Of a stretch of DNA of 64,000 nucleotides, positions 9,282-18,400 are shown piece after piece (the stretch's first letter is position 1; each line of letters opens with the position of its first letter). The position numbers and the translations under genes were made by a program. The notes under the pieces were generated by a model that saw only the letters and a list, made by a program, of their open reading frames with translations, made no database searches and was not told where the DNA came from. Source of the DNA: Bacteroidetes bacterium RIFCSPLOWO2_12_FULL_35_15 (GTDB lineage: Bacteria; Bacteroidota; Bacteroidia; 2-12-FULL-35-15); contig MEPB01000070.1 of the NCBI GenBank assembly GCA_001769385.1, positions 124,001-188,000 of the forward strand, read 5' to 3'.

Positions 9282-11069
9282 TTACATCCTGTCAGGTACT
9301 TCAATGCCTAATAGCTGCATTGCTGATCGAATAGCATTTCCAATAATTTTTGAAAGCTGTAAACGGAATAGCACCAAGTCCTTTTGATGCTCTTTTAAGA
9401 TGGGAGTATCGTGGTAATACTGACTATATTCTTTTGCTAATTCATACACGTAGTTTGCAATTACAGCCGGACTATATTCAATTGCTGCTTGTTGAAGAGT
9501 AGCATTGAAATTATACAGTTTAATGATCAATTCTTTTTCTTTCGGTAAAAGTGTAATGTTGTGTGTAAACACATCGATATCATGAAAGTCCCAGCCTTCA
9601 CCGGCCTTACGTAACAAAGCCTGAATACGAACGTAATTAAACTGTATGAATGGTGCGGTGTTTCCATTAAAATCAATTGATTCGGCCGGGTTGAAAAGCA
9701 TTTTCTTTTTAGGGTCAACTTTTAAGATAAAATATTTTAAAGCACCCATTCCGATGGTATAAAATAATTTTTCTGCTTCTGCATCGCTCAATCCTTCATG
9801 TTTACCAAGTTCTTTGGTAGTTGCAGCAGCAGTTTCAACCATCACTTTCATCAGATCATCAGCATCAACAACTGTTCCTTCACGCGATTTCATTTTTCCT
9901 TCAGGAAGTTCCACCATTCCATAAGATAAGTGGAACAATCCATCGGCCCATTTATAACCTAACTTTTTTAGAATCAGGAACAATACTTTAAAATGATAAT
10001 CCTGCTCATTTCCAACGGTATAGATCAGCTTATCGAAAGGTGTTTCCTCAGCACGTTGAACAGCTGTTCCAAGATCCTGTGTCATATAAACAGAAGTCCC
10101 ATCGCCACGTAACAGTGTTTTTTCATCCAATCCATCCGGGGTCAGATCAATATAGATTGAATTATCCGCTCTGCGTTTTAAAACACCTTTTGCAAGACCA
10201 TCGTCAATAATATTTTTGCCTAAAATATAAGTGTTGCTTTCATAATATGTTTTATCGAAATTAACACCCATCATTTTGTATGTGGCTTCAAATCCCTTAT
10301 AAACCCAGGAGTTCATCATCTCCCATAACGTTCTCACTTCTTTATCCCCGGCTTCCCATTTCAGAAGCATTTCTTGGGCTTCGATCATTAATGGTGCTTG
10401 TTTTTCAGCTTCTTCATCACTTAATCCTTTCAGTTTACAATCAGCAATTTGCAGTTTGTAATTTTTATCAAACTCCACGTAATATTTACCAACCAGATGA
10501 TCACCTTTCATTCCTGATGATTCAGGTGTTTCTCCATTTCCCCATTTTTGCCAGGCAAGCATACTTTTGCAAATATGAATACCACGGTCATTCACAAGAT
10601 TTACCTTAATAACCTTATTGCCGGCTGCTTTTAAAATTTCTGCAACCGAGTATCCTAATAAATTATTACGAACATGTCCAAGATGTAAAGGTTTATTTGT
10701 GTTCGGAGATGAATATTCAACCATCACGGTTGGAGCATTTTCTGCTAATGTATCGTTGATGAATGGCTTACCATTTATAAATTTAAAGTAGTTGAGCCAG
10801 AAGGAATTATCAATCACAAGATTCAAAAACCCCTTTACAACGTTAAAATCAGCAACTTCAGCAATATGTGTTTTTAAGAAATTACCAATTTCAGTTGCTG
10901 TTTCCTCAGGTTTCTTTTTTGAAATTTTCAGAAAATTAAATACTACCAATGTCAGATCACCCACAAAATCAGGGTTGGTTTTTTCAAATACTACTTTTTC
11001 AATAGTAGCGCCATACAGGGAATGTAGGGCTTCAATAGTTTTTTCTGCAAGTTTTTTTTCAATATTCAT
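9282..11069 (-). CDS. argS: Arginyl-tRNA synthetase
   Basis: This 595-residue class I aminoacyl-tRNA synthetase charges tRNA-Arg. It has the N-terminal Add-1 domain, the HIGH-type motif HLGH (129-132) in NTNKPLHLGHVRNN, a KMSKS-type motif KMKS (392-395) in GKMKSREGTVV, and a C-terminal DALR anticodon-binding domain ending in GIEVPDRM. I chose the ATG at 11069 (MNIEKKLAEKTIEAL), which matches the usual start of the family; an upstream TTG at 11132 would add 21 residues of unlikely sequence. It is downstream of the arginase family gene on the same strand (90 bp gap) and converges with the small exported protein gene. Confidence 0.97.
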   Translation of the reverse strand: MNIEKKLAEKTIEALHSLYGATIEKVVFEKTNPDFVGDLTLVVFNFLKISKKKPEETATEIGNFLKTHIAEVADFNVVKGFLNLVIDNSFWLNYFKFINGKPFINDTLAENAPTVMVEYSSPNTNKPLHLGHVRNNLLGYSVAEILKAAGNKVIKVNLVNDRGIHICKSMLAWQKWGNGETPESSGMKGDHLVGKYYVEFDKNYKLQIADCKLKGLSDEEAEKQAPLMIEAQEMLLKWEAGDKEVRTLWEMMNSWVYKGFEATYKMMGVNFDKTYYESNTYILGKNIIDDGLAKGVLKRRADNSIYIDLTPDGLDEKTLLRGDGTSVYMTQDLGTAVQRAEETPFDKLIYTVGNEQDYHFKVLFLILKKLGYKWADGLFHLSYGMVELPEGKMKSREGTVVDADDLMKVMVETAAATTKELGKHEGLSDAEAEKLFYTIGMGALKYFILKVDPKKKMLFNPAESIDFNGNTAPFIQFNYVRIQALLRKAGEGWDFHDIDVFTHNITLLPKEKELIIKLYNFNATLQQAAIEYSPAVIANYVYELAKEYSQYYHDTPILKEHQKDLVLFRLQLSKIIGNAIRSAMQLLGIEVPDRM

Positions 11070-11159
11070 AAATACAATAAATTCAAAATATTTTTTTTTC
11101 TCTCTAAAAGAGACCGAACAACTATCAACCAATCACCAACAATAACTAACATTCAGCAA

Positions 11160-12104
11160 CTAATAAGTAAGCTGACTCACCACTTTTTGCAAAATTTCGA
11201 ATGTATTTTCCGCCATCAGGTTTTCTTTATCCAATGTAGGGTTTACTTCACAAATTTCGAAGCAACATACTTTTTCATTTTGAATTAACCGAACACATAA
11301 ACTGCCGGCCTCTTTTTCTGTAATACCATTACGAACAGGTGTTCCGGTTCCTTTGGAGATGGAGGAATCCATACTATCCACATCAAAAGAGATATAGATC
11401 AAATTGCAATGACTTAAATGTGCCAGCGCATCACGTGAAATTTTTTCAACTCCATTTCTTTTTACTTCTGCAGTAGTAAATGTTTTTACTTTATGTTTTT
11501 TTAGTAAATACGTTTCTTCCGGCTCTACATCACGAACACCAATAAAAACAAGGTCTTTGTAGGTTATTTTCGGAACAATACCACCCACTTTTTTTAATTT
11601 GTTCCAAAGGTCAACGGTGTCTTTATCAGGTTTGTTCATTTTATTGCTGATATTATCTTCTGCTAAGGATGCAGCAAGTGGCATCCCATGCATGTTACCC
11701 GTTGGAGTAGTAAAGGGGCTGTGAATATCCGCATGTGCATCGATCCAGATCACGCCAAGTCGTTGTTTCGGATAGGCCATTTTTATTCCGGCAATGGTTC
11801 CGCCTGCAGTACTGTGATCACCTGCTAAAATGATTGGAAAATTATTTTTTTTCAATGTTTGGCTAACGGTACTTGATACGCGTTCATAAATGGAAAGAAT
11901 GCCACTGATCCGTTTCGCATAGGTTGTTTTTGTCGGTTCAAACAACAATTGATTTTCGGTTTTTACTTCGATGGATTCAATTTGTTTGAACATATTACTG
12001 CCATAATCGAGTGCTGCAATTTTAATGGCATCAACTCCCATACTGGCGCCACGTGTTCCGGCTCCGATCTCTGATTTTACTTCAATAAATTTTACATTTT
12101 TCAT
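11160..12104 (-). CDS. Arginase family ureohydrolase (probable arginase)
   Basis: This 314-residue binuclear manganese ureohydrolase retains all metal ligands by position: His97 (AGDHS), Asp122/His124/Asp126 (IDAHADIH) and Asp241/Asp243 (SFDVDSMD). The segments TPTGNMHGMPL and GTGTPVRNGIT also match arginases. Arginases split arginine to ornithine and urea. The agmatinase and formimidoylglutamase relatives are similar, so the substrate is likely but not proven. It is divergent from the arginine decarboxylase gene and precedes argS, so the locus concentrates arginine-using enzymes. Confidence 0.9.
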   Translation of the reverse strand: MKNVKFIEVKSEIGAGTRGASMGVDAIKIAALDYGSNMFKQIESIEVKTENQLLFEPTKTTYAKRISGILSIYERVSSTVSQTLKKNNFPIILAGDHSTAGGTIAGIKMAYPKQRLGVIWIDAHADIHSPFTTPTGNMHGMPLAASLAEDNISNKMNKPDKDTVDLWNKLKKVGGIVPKITYKDLVFIGVRDVEPEETYLLKKHKVKTFTTAEVKRNGVEKISRDALAHLSHCNLIYISFDVDSMDSSISKGTGTPVRNGITEKEAGSLCVRLIQNEKVCCFEICEVNPTLDKENLMAENTFEILQKVVSQLTY

Positions 12105-12217
12105 GATATTTGTATTTTAAAAATCTTAAACTTTATGAACAATATTATTTATTTTTTTACTTATTTGTTGATATCTAAATTACTTACTTGATGAATAAAA
12201 TATCAAACTAAGTTACT

Positions 12218-12225
12218 TACATTTG
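12218..12225 (+). promoter_or_regulatory. Putative -7 box for arginine decarboxylase
   Basis: TACATTTG matches the Bacteroidota -7 consensus TAnnTTTG and lies 36 bp before the start codon of the decarboxylase. I see no TTG at the preferred 19-base spacing, so the -33 part is uncertain. Confidence 0.4.
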
Positions 12226-12261
12226 TGAAAAATATTTTTTTACAATTTTCAGCTTACAAAA

Positions 12262-13659
12262 ATGGAAAATAAATACCGTGATTTAATTGAACAAACCTTC
12301 GATTTTCCGCAGGAAGGTTTCGAAGTTGTTGATGATGAGCTCAATTTCTATGATATTCCCTTGATGGATATCATCAAAAAGTACGGTACTCCATTAAAAA
12401 TAAGCTATTTACCAAAAATAAGTGCTCAAATCCAAAAAGCTAAAAAGCTATTTAATGTTGCGATGGCAAAAGCCGATTATAAGGGCAAATATACATATTG
12501 TTATTGTACAAAAAGCTCTCATTTCTCTTTTGTGCTGGAAGAAGCCTTGAAAAATGATATCCATTTAGAAACTTCTTCCGCATTTGATATTCCTTTGATA
12601 AAGTCGCTTTACAATTCCGGGAAAATTACAAAGGAGACCTTTATTATCAATAATGGCTACAAACGACCCACTTATTTAAAATATATCAGTGAATTAGTAA
12701 ATGAAGGTTTTGCGAATGCAATTCCCATTTTAGATAATATTAACGAATTACCTCAATTAGAAAAACTTTGTAAAAAGAAGTTTAAAATTGGAATTCGTGT
12801 GGCAGCAGATGAAGAACCCAAGTTTGAGTTTTATACTTCCCGATTAGGTATTAGAGAGGCTGACATTATTCCTTATTACAACACCAAAATAAAAAACAGC
12901 TCCAAGTGTGATTTAAAAATGCTCCATTTTTTTATTAATACCGGGATTAAAGATTCAACGTATTACTGGACCGAGCTTACTAAATGTATAAATGTGTACT
13001 GCAACCTGAAAAAAGTTTGCCCAACGCTTGATTCATTGGATATTGGTGGTGGTTTTCCTATAAGAACATCATTAGCTTTTAACTATGATTATAGCTACAT
13101 GGCCGATGAAATTATTCAGAAAATTAAAAATATTTGTGAAGAACGAGGTGTAGAGGAGCCGCATATTTTTACCGAATTTGGTAGTTATACAGTAGGAGAG
13201 AGTGGAGCAGCCCTCTTTTCAATTGTTGATATTAAAAAACAAAATGACAACGAGCTTTGGTATATGATCGATAGTTCTTTTATAACCACTTTACCTGATA
13301 CATGGGGAATTAAACAGAAGTTTATTTTACTCGCAGTTAATCATTGGGATAAAGAATATCAAAGAGTTAATTTGGGCGGTTTAACATGTGATAGTGAAGA
13401 TTATTACAATGCCGAATCGCATTTAAACCAGGTTTATATGCCTTTAGCGACTGAAAAACAAAAAGAGCCCTTGTATTTAGGCTTTTTTCATACAGGAGCC
13501 TACCAAGAGGCATTGGGAGGTTATGGTGGAATTCAACATTGCTTAATTCCTGCTCCCAAACATGTTATTATCGATAGGGATGAAGACGGGGAGATCACCA
13601 CCCGTCTGTTTGCTAAGGAACAAAGCTATAAATCGATGATGAAAACACTCGGATACTAG
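12262..13659 (+). CDS. speA: Arginine decarboxylase, PLP-dependent (Bacteroidota type)
   Basis: This is a 465-residue alanine-racemase-fold (fold III) PLP decarboxylase. The PLP lysine is Lys84 in YCYCTKSSHF, and the phosphate-binding glycine stretch is DIGGGFP near residue 258. The overall sequence is the type annotated as arginine decarboxylase in Flavobacteriia; it should convert arginine to agmatine for polyamine synthesis. It is shorter than E. coli SpeA (about 650 residues). Other decarboxylases of the fold (ornithine, diaminopimelate) are less likely, but the substrate has not been shown here. The gene is divergent from the arginase family gene. Confidence 0.87.
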   Translation: MENKYRDLIEQTFDFPQEGFEVVDDELNFYDIPLMDIIKKYGTPLKISYLPKISAQIQKAKKLFNVAMAKADYKGKYTYCYCTKSSHFSFVLEEALKNDIHLETSSAFDIPLIKSLYNSGKITKETFIINNGYKRPTYLKYISELVNEGFANAIPILDNINELPQLEKLCKKKFKIGIRVAADEEPKFEFYTSRLGIREADIIPYYNTKIKNSSKCDLKMLHFFINTGIKDSTYYWTELTKCINVYCNLKKVCPTLDSLDIGGGFPIRTSLAFNYDYSYMADEIIQKIKNICEERGVEEPHIFTEFGSYTVGESGAALFSIVDIKKQNDNELWYMIDSSFITTLPDTWGIKQKFILLAVNHWDKEYQRVNLGGLTCDSEDYYNAESHLNQVYMPLATEKQKEPLYLGFFHTGAYQEALGGYGGIQHCLIPAPKHVIIDRDEDGEITTRLFAKEQSYKSMMKTLGY

Positions 13660-13771
13660 TTTTTAAAACGGAAAAATCATTTTTTTTGACTTCAATGATA
13701 TTATTATTACCTTTCGCAACTTAATACCAATGATTTGCATTCTTATCCATTTAATTAAAAGATAGGATTGT

Positions 13772-14461
13772 ATGAATAAACGAATGGGAAAGCGATTTTT
13801 TATAGGCCTTTTAGGTTTTTTAAATATACTTTTTTGGGTAGGCTGTCAACCAACGGATGAAAAATTCATTTCCGAAGGTAGTATAGAATATGCAGCGTCT
13901 GTGGTTGACCAGAGCAATCCAATGGCAAACATGGCTCCAAGCAAACTTACCATAAAGTTTAAAAACAATATATCATGTGCCGAAATGAGTGCAGGCATGG
14001 GTTTATTCAGTACATCATTTATTGCAGATCCTGAAAAAAAATCACTTATCCAACTTGTTAAATTATTGAATAAGAAATTTTCAATGGTAATGGATGAAGC
14101 TGATTTGAAAAAAGAAAATGAGTTATTCAATATGGAGATAATTCCAAGCAAAGAAACAAAAATGATTGCTGGTTATAAATGCCAAAAAGCTACTGTTCGT
14201 TATAAAGCAGGTGATTTTCCAAATTTCGATATCTATTATACAAAAGATCTAAACATCAAAAATTCAAATTTTGCCAATCCGTTTTACATGATAGATGGTG
14301 TATTGATGGAATATCAAATGACAAAGTTTGGACTCGAAATGAAATTTACAGCCACAGCTGTAAAAAAAGAAGATATTGAGGATTGTGTTTTTCAGCTTCC
14401 TGCTGATTATAAACTTATATCAAAGGAGGAAATGAATACCATGTTACTTGGGTTACAATAA
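13772..14461 (+). CDS. Putative lipoprotein, DUF4412-like
   Basis: This 229-residue protein has a lipoprotein signal peptide with the cysteine at residue 25 (LFWVGC). The segment EGSIEYAASV followed later by IAGYKCQKATVRY resembles DUF4412-type periplasmic proteins, which share the pattern of an early GxIxY strand and a GYKCxKA motif. Function is unknown. An alternative start at Met5 (MGKRFF) would keep the signal. The gene stands alone between the decarboxylase and ftsK. Confidence 0.75.
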   Translation: MNKRMGKRFFIGLLGFLNILFWVGCQPTDEKFISEGSIEYAASVVDQSNPMANMAPSKLTIKFKNNISCAEMSAGMGLFSTSFIADPEKKSLIQLVKLLNKKFSMVMDEADLKKENELFNMEIIPSKETKMIAGYKCQKATVRYKAGDFPNFDIYYTKDLNIKNSNFANPFYMIDGVLMEYQMTKFGLEMKFTATAVKKEDIEDCVFQLPADYKLISKEEMNTMLLGLQ

Positions 14462-14663
14462 ATCAAACTGGTTTATTTAGTATAATTTTCTCCCTTCATA
14501 ATTATCCATATCGATTAACCTGTTCAATTTCCTGTTTTTCTATCTTTCTTTTTCCACACAAGTAAGTTTATAAGATTTCTATAATCGTAATTCTTTCCCT
14601 TTGTTGTTTACTATTTTTGATTGTTATAACAAAAGTATTCAGGTTTCTGTAACTTTTGGTTTC

Positions 14664-14704
14664 CTATGAATTACGAATGTAATTAGCCAATTGGTAATTC
14701 ATAG
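14664..14704. promoter_or_regulatory. Inverted repeat upstream of ftsK
   Basis: CTATGAATTAC (14664-14674) and GTAATTCATAG (14694-14704) are a perfect 11-base inverted repeat separated by 19 bases, ending 28 bp before the ftsK start codon. It is not followed by a T-run, so it looks more like an operator or 5' leader hairpin than a terminator. Confidence 0.4.
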
Positions 14705-14732
14705 TAAATTAGTTTAAAACCCTTAGAATGCA

Positions 14733-17255
14733 ATGGAAGAAATAAAAAAAAATACTTTAAAAAATAAATTAAAGAATTCTGATTCGGGTGATAAATCTTC
14801 GGAAAAAGATAATAAACCGAAAAAAGAAAAAGATCTTGCTGACCATTCTTCAAAATCCGGTATTATTGAAAAAATTAAAGCCCAATTTTCATTTATTCAA
14901 AATGAACGTTTTCAAAAAATATTCGGATTAACTCTTTTGCTATTCGCTGTTTATCTGACAATTGCTTTTACTTCATTTGCCTTTACCTGGGAAGTGGATC
15001 AGGATAAAGTATTAGGTAACCTGTTTTCTCCTGAAGTAAGGGTCGAAAATTGGCTGGGGAAATTTGGAGCTTTGATCTCTTATGTGTTTATTCATAAATG
15101 GTTTGGTGCCGCATCCTACATTTTTGCTTTTCTGGCATTCATCACAGGTTTACGTATTACTTTCAATATTGGATTTATCAATTTCCGAAAAGCATATGCC
15201 ATTTCATTTTTCTTATTGGTATTTATTTCAGTAACACTCGGTTATATTTTCAGTAATACTTTGTTTTTTTTAGGTGGCGCTTTTGGATACACTATCAGTA
15301 ACAAGTTGAATGGATTTTTGGGGTTTATCGGGACAGGTGTATTGTTATTTTTTGCCTTCATTGTTTTTCTGGTTGCTGTATTTAATATTTCATTCGATCT
15401 GAGTAAAAAAGATCCGATTATAGAGGATGAAAATGAGGATGCAGAAGTAGAAATAAACAAAAGCGAAGAGGAAAAAAAAACGATCAACACGTTAAAAGAA
15501 ATTGATGAAATTGATGAGGTGGAAGAAGGAGAAGAAGATCTAACAAAAAAGGATGACTTAATTATTACAAATGATGAGCGTCACGATATTATTGAAGAAG
15601 TTGAAAAACCCATTGCAACTGAAGAAATTGTATTATCAACCAGTGATACTGGTGTTCAATTTACGGTAGAAAATATTGATAAAAAAGAGGAGGAATTAAG
15701 TCCTGAACAATTGGCAGCAGCTTTAACGGCTCAGGTTGGTGAGTATGATCCGACTTTAGATCTATCTTCCTATCAATTTCCTTCCATCGATCTTTTGGAA
15801 AATTATGGCGGTTCAAAAGAAATTGTGATCAATACCGATGAACTAAAAGCCAATAAAGACAAGATCCTTAAGACATTAGGAGATTATGGTATTGAAATAG
15901 AAAAAATCAAGGCCACTGTTGGTCCCACAGTTACGCTTTACGAAATAGTTCCTGCAGCAGGGGTAAGGATCTCTAAAATTAAAAATCTGGAAGATGACAT
16001 TGCCTTGAGTTTATCAGCTCTTGGAATTCGTATCATTGCGCCTATTCCCGGTAAAGGAACAATTGGAATTGAAGTTCCGAACTTGAATCCGGAAATAGTT
16101 CCAATGAGAACACTTTTGGCTTCTGAAAAATTTCAGAATACAACAATGGATCTGCCTATCGCCTTAGGAAAAACGATCAGTAATGAAACATTTATTACTG
16201 ACCTGGCAAAGATGCCGCACTTGCTAATGGCCGGTGCTACCGGTCAGGGAAAGTCTGTGGGATTGAATGCTGTATTGGTTTCCTTATTGTACAAAAAACA
16301 CCCATCGCAAATAAAATTTGTTTTGGTCGATCCCAAAAAAGTGGAACTTACTTTATTTAATAAGATCGAGCGCCACTTTTTAGCAAAGCTTCCTGATAGT
16401 GCCGAAGCCATCATTACAGATACCAAAAAGGTGGTTCATACGCTTAATTCTTTGTGTATCGAAATGGATCAGCGTTACGATCTATTGAAAGAAGCGCAGG
16501 TACGAAATATAAAAGAATACAATACGAAATTTATTGCCCGAAGACTTAACCCGAATGACGGACATAAATTTTTGCCTTACATTGTTTTAGTGGTTGATGA
16601 ATTTGCCGATCTTATTATGACAGCAGGCAAGGAAGTTGAAACGCCTATTGCGCGTCTTGCACAACTGGCACGTGCAATCGGAATTCATTTGATCATCGCA
16701 ACACAACGACCTTCCGTGAACATTATTACGGGTACAATTAAAGCCAATTTTCCGGCACGTATTGCATTTCGTGTGACATCAAAGATAGATTCCCGTACTA
16801 TTTTGGATTCTGGTGGAGCTGATCAGTTGATCGGCAGAGGTGACATGTTGCTGTCAACGGGCAACGATCTGATTCGTTTGCAATGTGCATTTGTTGATAC
16901 ACCTGAAGTGGATAGGATATGTGATTTTATTGGTGCCCAGCGAAGTTACCCGACTGCATTTTTATTACCCGAATATGTGGATGAAAATGGGGAAGGAACA
17001 GGTAAAATGGATGATCCTTCTGAAAGAGATGGATTGTTTAACCAGGCTGCTGAAATTATTGTTTCTACCCAACAAGGTTCAGCATCATTACTTCAACGCA
17101 GATTAAAATTAGGATACAACCGTGCGGGAAGAATTATTGATCAATTGGAATCTGCCGGAATCATCGGCCCATTCGAAGGTTCAAAGGCCCGTGAAGTATT
17201 AATAAAGGATATGTTATCTTTGGAACAGTTTTTGAATAAATCCGATAAAAATTAA
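14733..17255 (+). CDS. ftsK: DNA translocase FtsK
   Basis: This 840-residue septal DNA pump couples chromosome dimer resolution and segregation to division. A basic cytoplasmic start is followed by about four membrane segments (residues 65-225), then an acidic linker (about 230-330, rich in Glu/Asp) much shorter than the E. coli linker. The motor has Walker A GATGQGKS (501-508), Walker B VVDE (620-623) and the RecA-like LARAIGIHLIIATQRP block. The C-terminus carries a winged-helix gamma domain (LLQRRLKLGYNRAGRIIDQLE). It is followed by lolA after 13 bp, which suggests an operon. Confidence 0.96.
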   Translation: MEEIKKNTLKNKLKNSDSGDKSSEKDNKPKKEKDLADHSSKSGIIEKIKAQFSFIQNERFQKIFGLTLLLFAVYLTIAFTSFAFTWEVDQDKVLGNLFSPEVRVENWLGKFGALISYVFIHKWFGAASYIFAFLAFITGLRITFNIGFINFRKAYAISFFLLVFISVTLGYIFSNTLFFLGGAFGYTISNKLNGFLGFIGTGVLLFFAFIVFLVAVFNISFDLSKKDPIIEDENEDAEVEINKSEEEKKTINTLKEIDEIDEVEEGEEDLTKKDDLIITNDERHDIIEEVEKPIATEEIVLSTSDTGVQFTVENIDKKEEELSPEQLAAALTAQVGEYDPTLDLSSYQFPSIDLLENYGGSKEIVINTDELKANKDKILKTLGDYGIEIEKIKATVGPTVTLYEIVPAAGVRISKIKNLEDDIALSLSALGIRIIAPIPGKGTIGIEVPNLNPEIVPMRTLLASEKFQNTTMDLPIALGKTISNETFITDLAKMPHLLMAGATGQGKSVGLNAVLVSLLYKKHPSQIKFVLVDPKKVELTLFNKIERHFLAKLPDSAEAIITDTKKVVHTLNSLCIEMDQRYDLLKEAQVRNIKEYNTKFIARRLNPNDGHKFLPYIVLVVDEFADLIMTAGKEVETPIARLAQLARAIGIHLIIATQRPSVNIITGTIKANFPARIAFRVTSKIDSRTILDSGGADQLIGRGDMLLSTGNDLIRLQCAFVDTPEVDRICDFIGAQRSYPTAFLLPEYVDENGEGTGKMDDPSERDGLFNQAAEIIVSTQQGSASLLQRRLKLGYNRAGRIIDQLESAGIIGPFEGSKAREVLIKDMLSLEQFLNKSDKN

Positions 17256-17268
17256 ATAAACCAGTATT

Positions 17269-17919
17269 ATGTTTACAAAAAAAATTACTCTCATCGCATT
17301 ACTTGCTGTAGGTTTTTTGACCTCCCTAAATGCTCAAAATGATCCAAAAGCTAAAACTATTTTAGATGATCTAAGCGCTAAAACAAAAGCATATACAACT
17401 GTAAAAGCAGAATTTGAATTAGTCGTAGAAAAAAAGGATAAAACAAAAGAAACCCAAAAAGGAAAAATTCAAACGAAGGGTTCAAAATACAAATTGTTCA
17501 TCCCTGGTCATGAAATTTATTGTGATGGAAAAACCGTTTGGGATTATATTAAGGATGCAAATGAAGTTCAAATAAAGGATATGGAAGTGGGAAATGATGA
17601 TGCATTAAGCCCTTCTACTATTTTTACTCTTTATGAAAAAGGATATAAATATAAATTTGATGGCGAAGATGCTGTAACTCAAACAATCAGTTTATTCCCA
17701 TTAAATCCGGATAAGAAAAAATTCCATACCATAAAATTGATTATTGATAAAACAAAAAAACAAATTACAAGTGTGAAGATGATGATGAAAGATGGTTCAA
17801 CTCAAACCTACTCCATAAAATCATTCTTAGGAAATGCTGATATTCCTGACAGTGATTTCGTATTCGATAAAAAAACACATCCCGGAATCGATGTGGAAGA
17901 TCTAAGAGATGGCAAGTAA
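17269..17919 (+). CDS. lolA: Outer membrane lipoprotein carrier protein LolA family
   Basis: This 216-residue periplasmic protein has a signal peptide (MFTKKITLIALLAVGFLTSLNAQ). The mature start, DPKAKTILDDLSAKTKAYTTVKAEFEL, is typical of LolA chaperones, which carry lipoproteins from the inner to the outer membrane. YCDGKTVWDYI and LGNADIPDSDFVFD also fit the family. It is 13 bp downstream of ftsK and is followed by a strong terminator, so it ends the ftsK-lolA unit. Confidence 0.9.
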   Translation: MFTKKITLIALLAVGFLTSLNAQNDPKAKTILDDLSAKTKAYTTVKAEFELVVEKKDKTKETQKGKIQTKGSKYKLFIPGHEIYCDGKTVWDYIKDANEVQIKDMEVGNDDALSPSTIFTLYEKGYKYKFDGEDAVTQTISLFPLNPDKKKFHTIKLIIDKTKKQITSVKMMMKDGSTQTYSIKSFLGNADIPDSDFVFDKKTHPGIDVEDLRDGK

Positions 17920-17975
17920 ATTCTAAAAATTGATTCTTGTTTAAAAATTAAGATTTAAAATACTTTTAATAATAG

Positions 17976-18006
17976 GCGCGAAGTTAAAACTTCGCGCATT
18001 TTTTTT
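17976..18006 (+). terminator. Rho-independent terminator after lolA
   Basis: GCGCGAAG and CTTCGCGC form a perfect eight-base-pair GC-rich stem around TTAAAA, followed directly by A and a run of eight T, 57 bp after the lolA stop. Confidence 0.9.
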
Positions 18007-18090
18007 GTTCTCCTTAATGATGCCACTTTGTATTCATTGTTTATATCAATTGAAAGATAAAATAGTCACTTTTTAAAACCTCACCCAAAC

Positions 18091-18113
18091 CCTCTCCTTG
18101 AAAAAAGGAGAGG
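18091..18113. repeat. Palindromic CCCTCTCC-type intergenic repeat
   Basis: CCTCTCCTT and AAGGAGAGG form a perfect nine-base inverted repeat with a five-base loop, preceded by CCTCACCCAAAC. It resembles dispersed intergenic palindromes with the same CACCCxAACCCTCTCC core in many bacterial genomes. Only one copy is in this window, so the repeat status is inferred. Confidence 0.45.
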
Positions 18114-18400
18114 ATGATTGGACATTTTATATTTCAATGGTATTACATATTTAAATAGGGAACGAGTCTTTTTTTATTAAAATCCCTGGAAATCCCTGGA
18201 AATATCGCTAAGAAATACTTCTTCAAATGAACTTTAAAGGGGATTCTTCTTTTAAAGGTTGCCTTTTTATTGGTTCCATTCTTATACTTTTCTTATTCAT
18301 TATTTGGACATAATGTAAATTTAGTTGTAGCTTGCATAGTGTTTGAGTTTTTAGTTTGCTGGTGAAAAAATAATCAAGTGTTCTACAAAAAACAATCGTT

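Larger units (their letters stand above)
17920..18400. other. Intergenic region with terminator and repeats
   Basis: This 481-bp gene-free stretch holds a strong terminator (17976-18006), a palindromic CCCTCTCC-type repeat (18091-18113) and a ten-base unit AATCCCTGGA repeated twice (18181-18200). No protein-coding frame here has recognisable features. The promoter of the PD40 gene at 18401 must lie at the right end, but no exact TAnnTTTG box is present. Confidence 0.5.

Noticed and set aside
11070..11132. Upstream TTG extension of argS
   Set aside because: The added residues do not look like the family N-terminus, and a proper ATG start exists at 11069.
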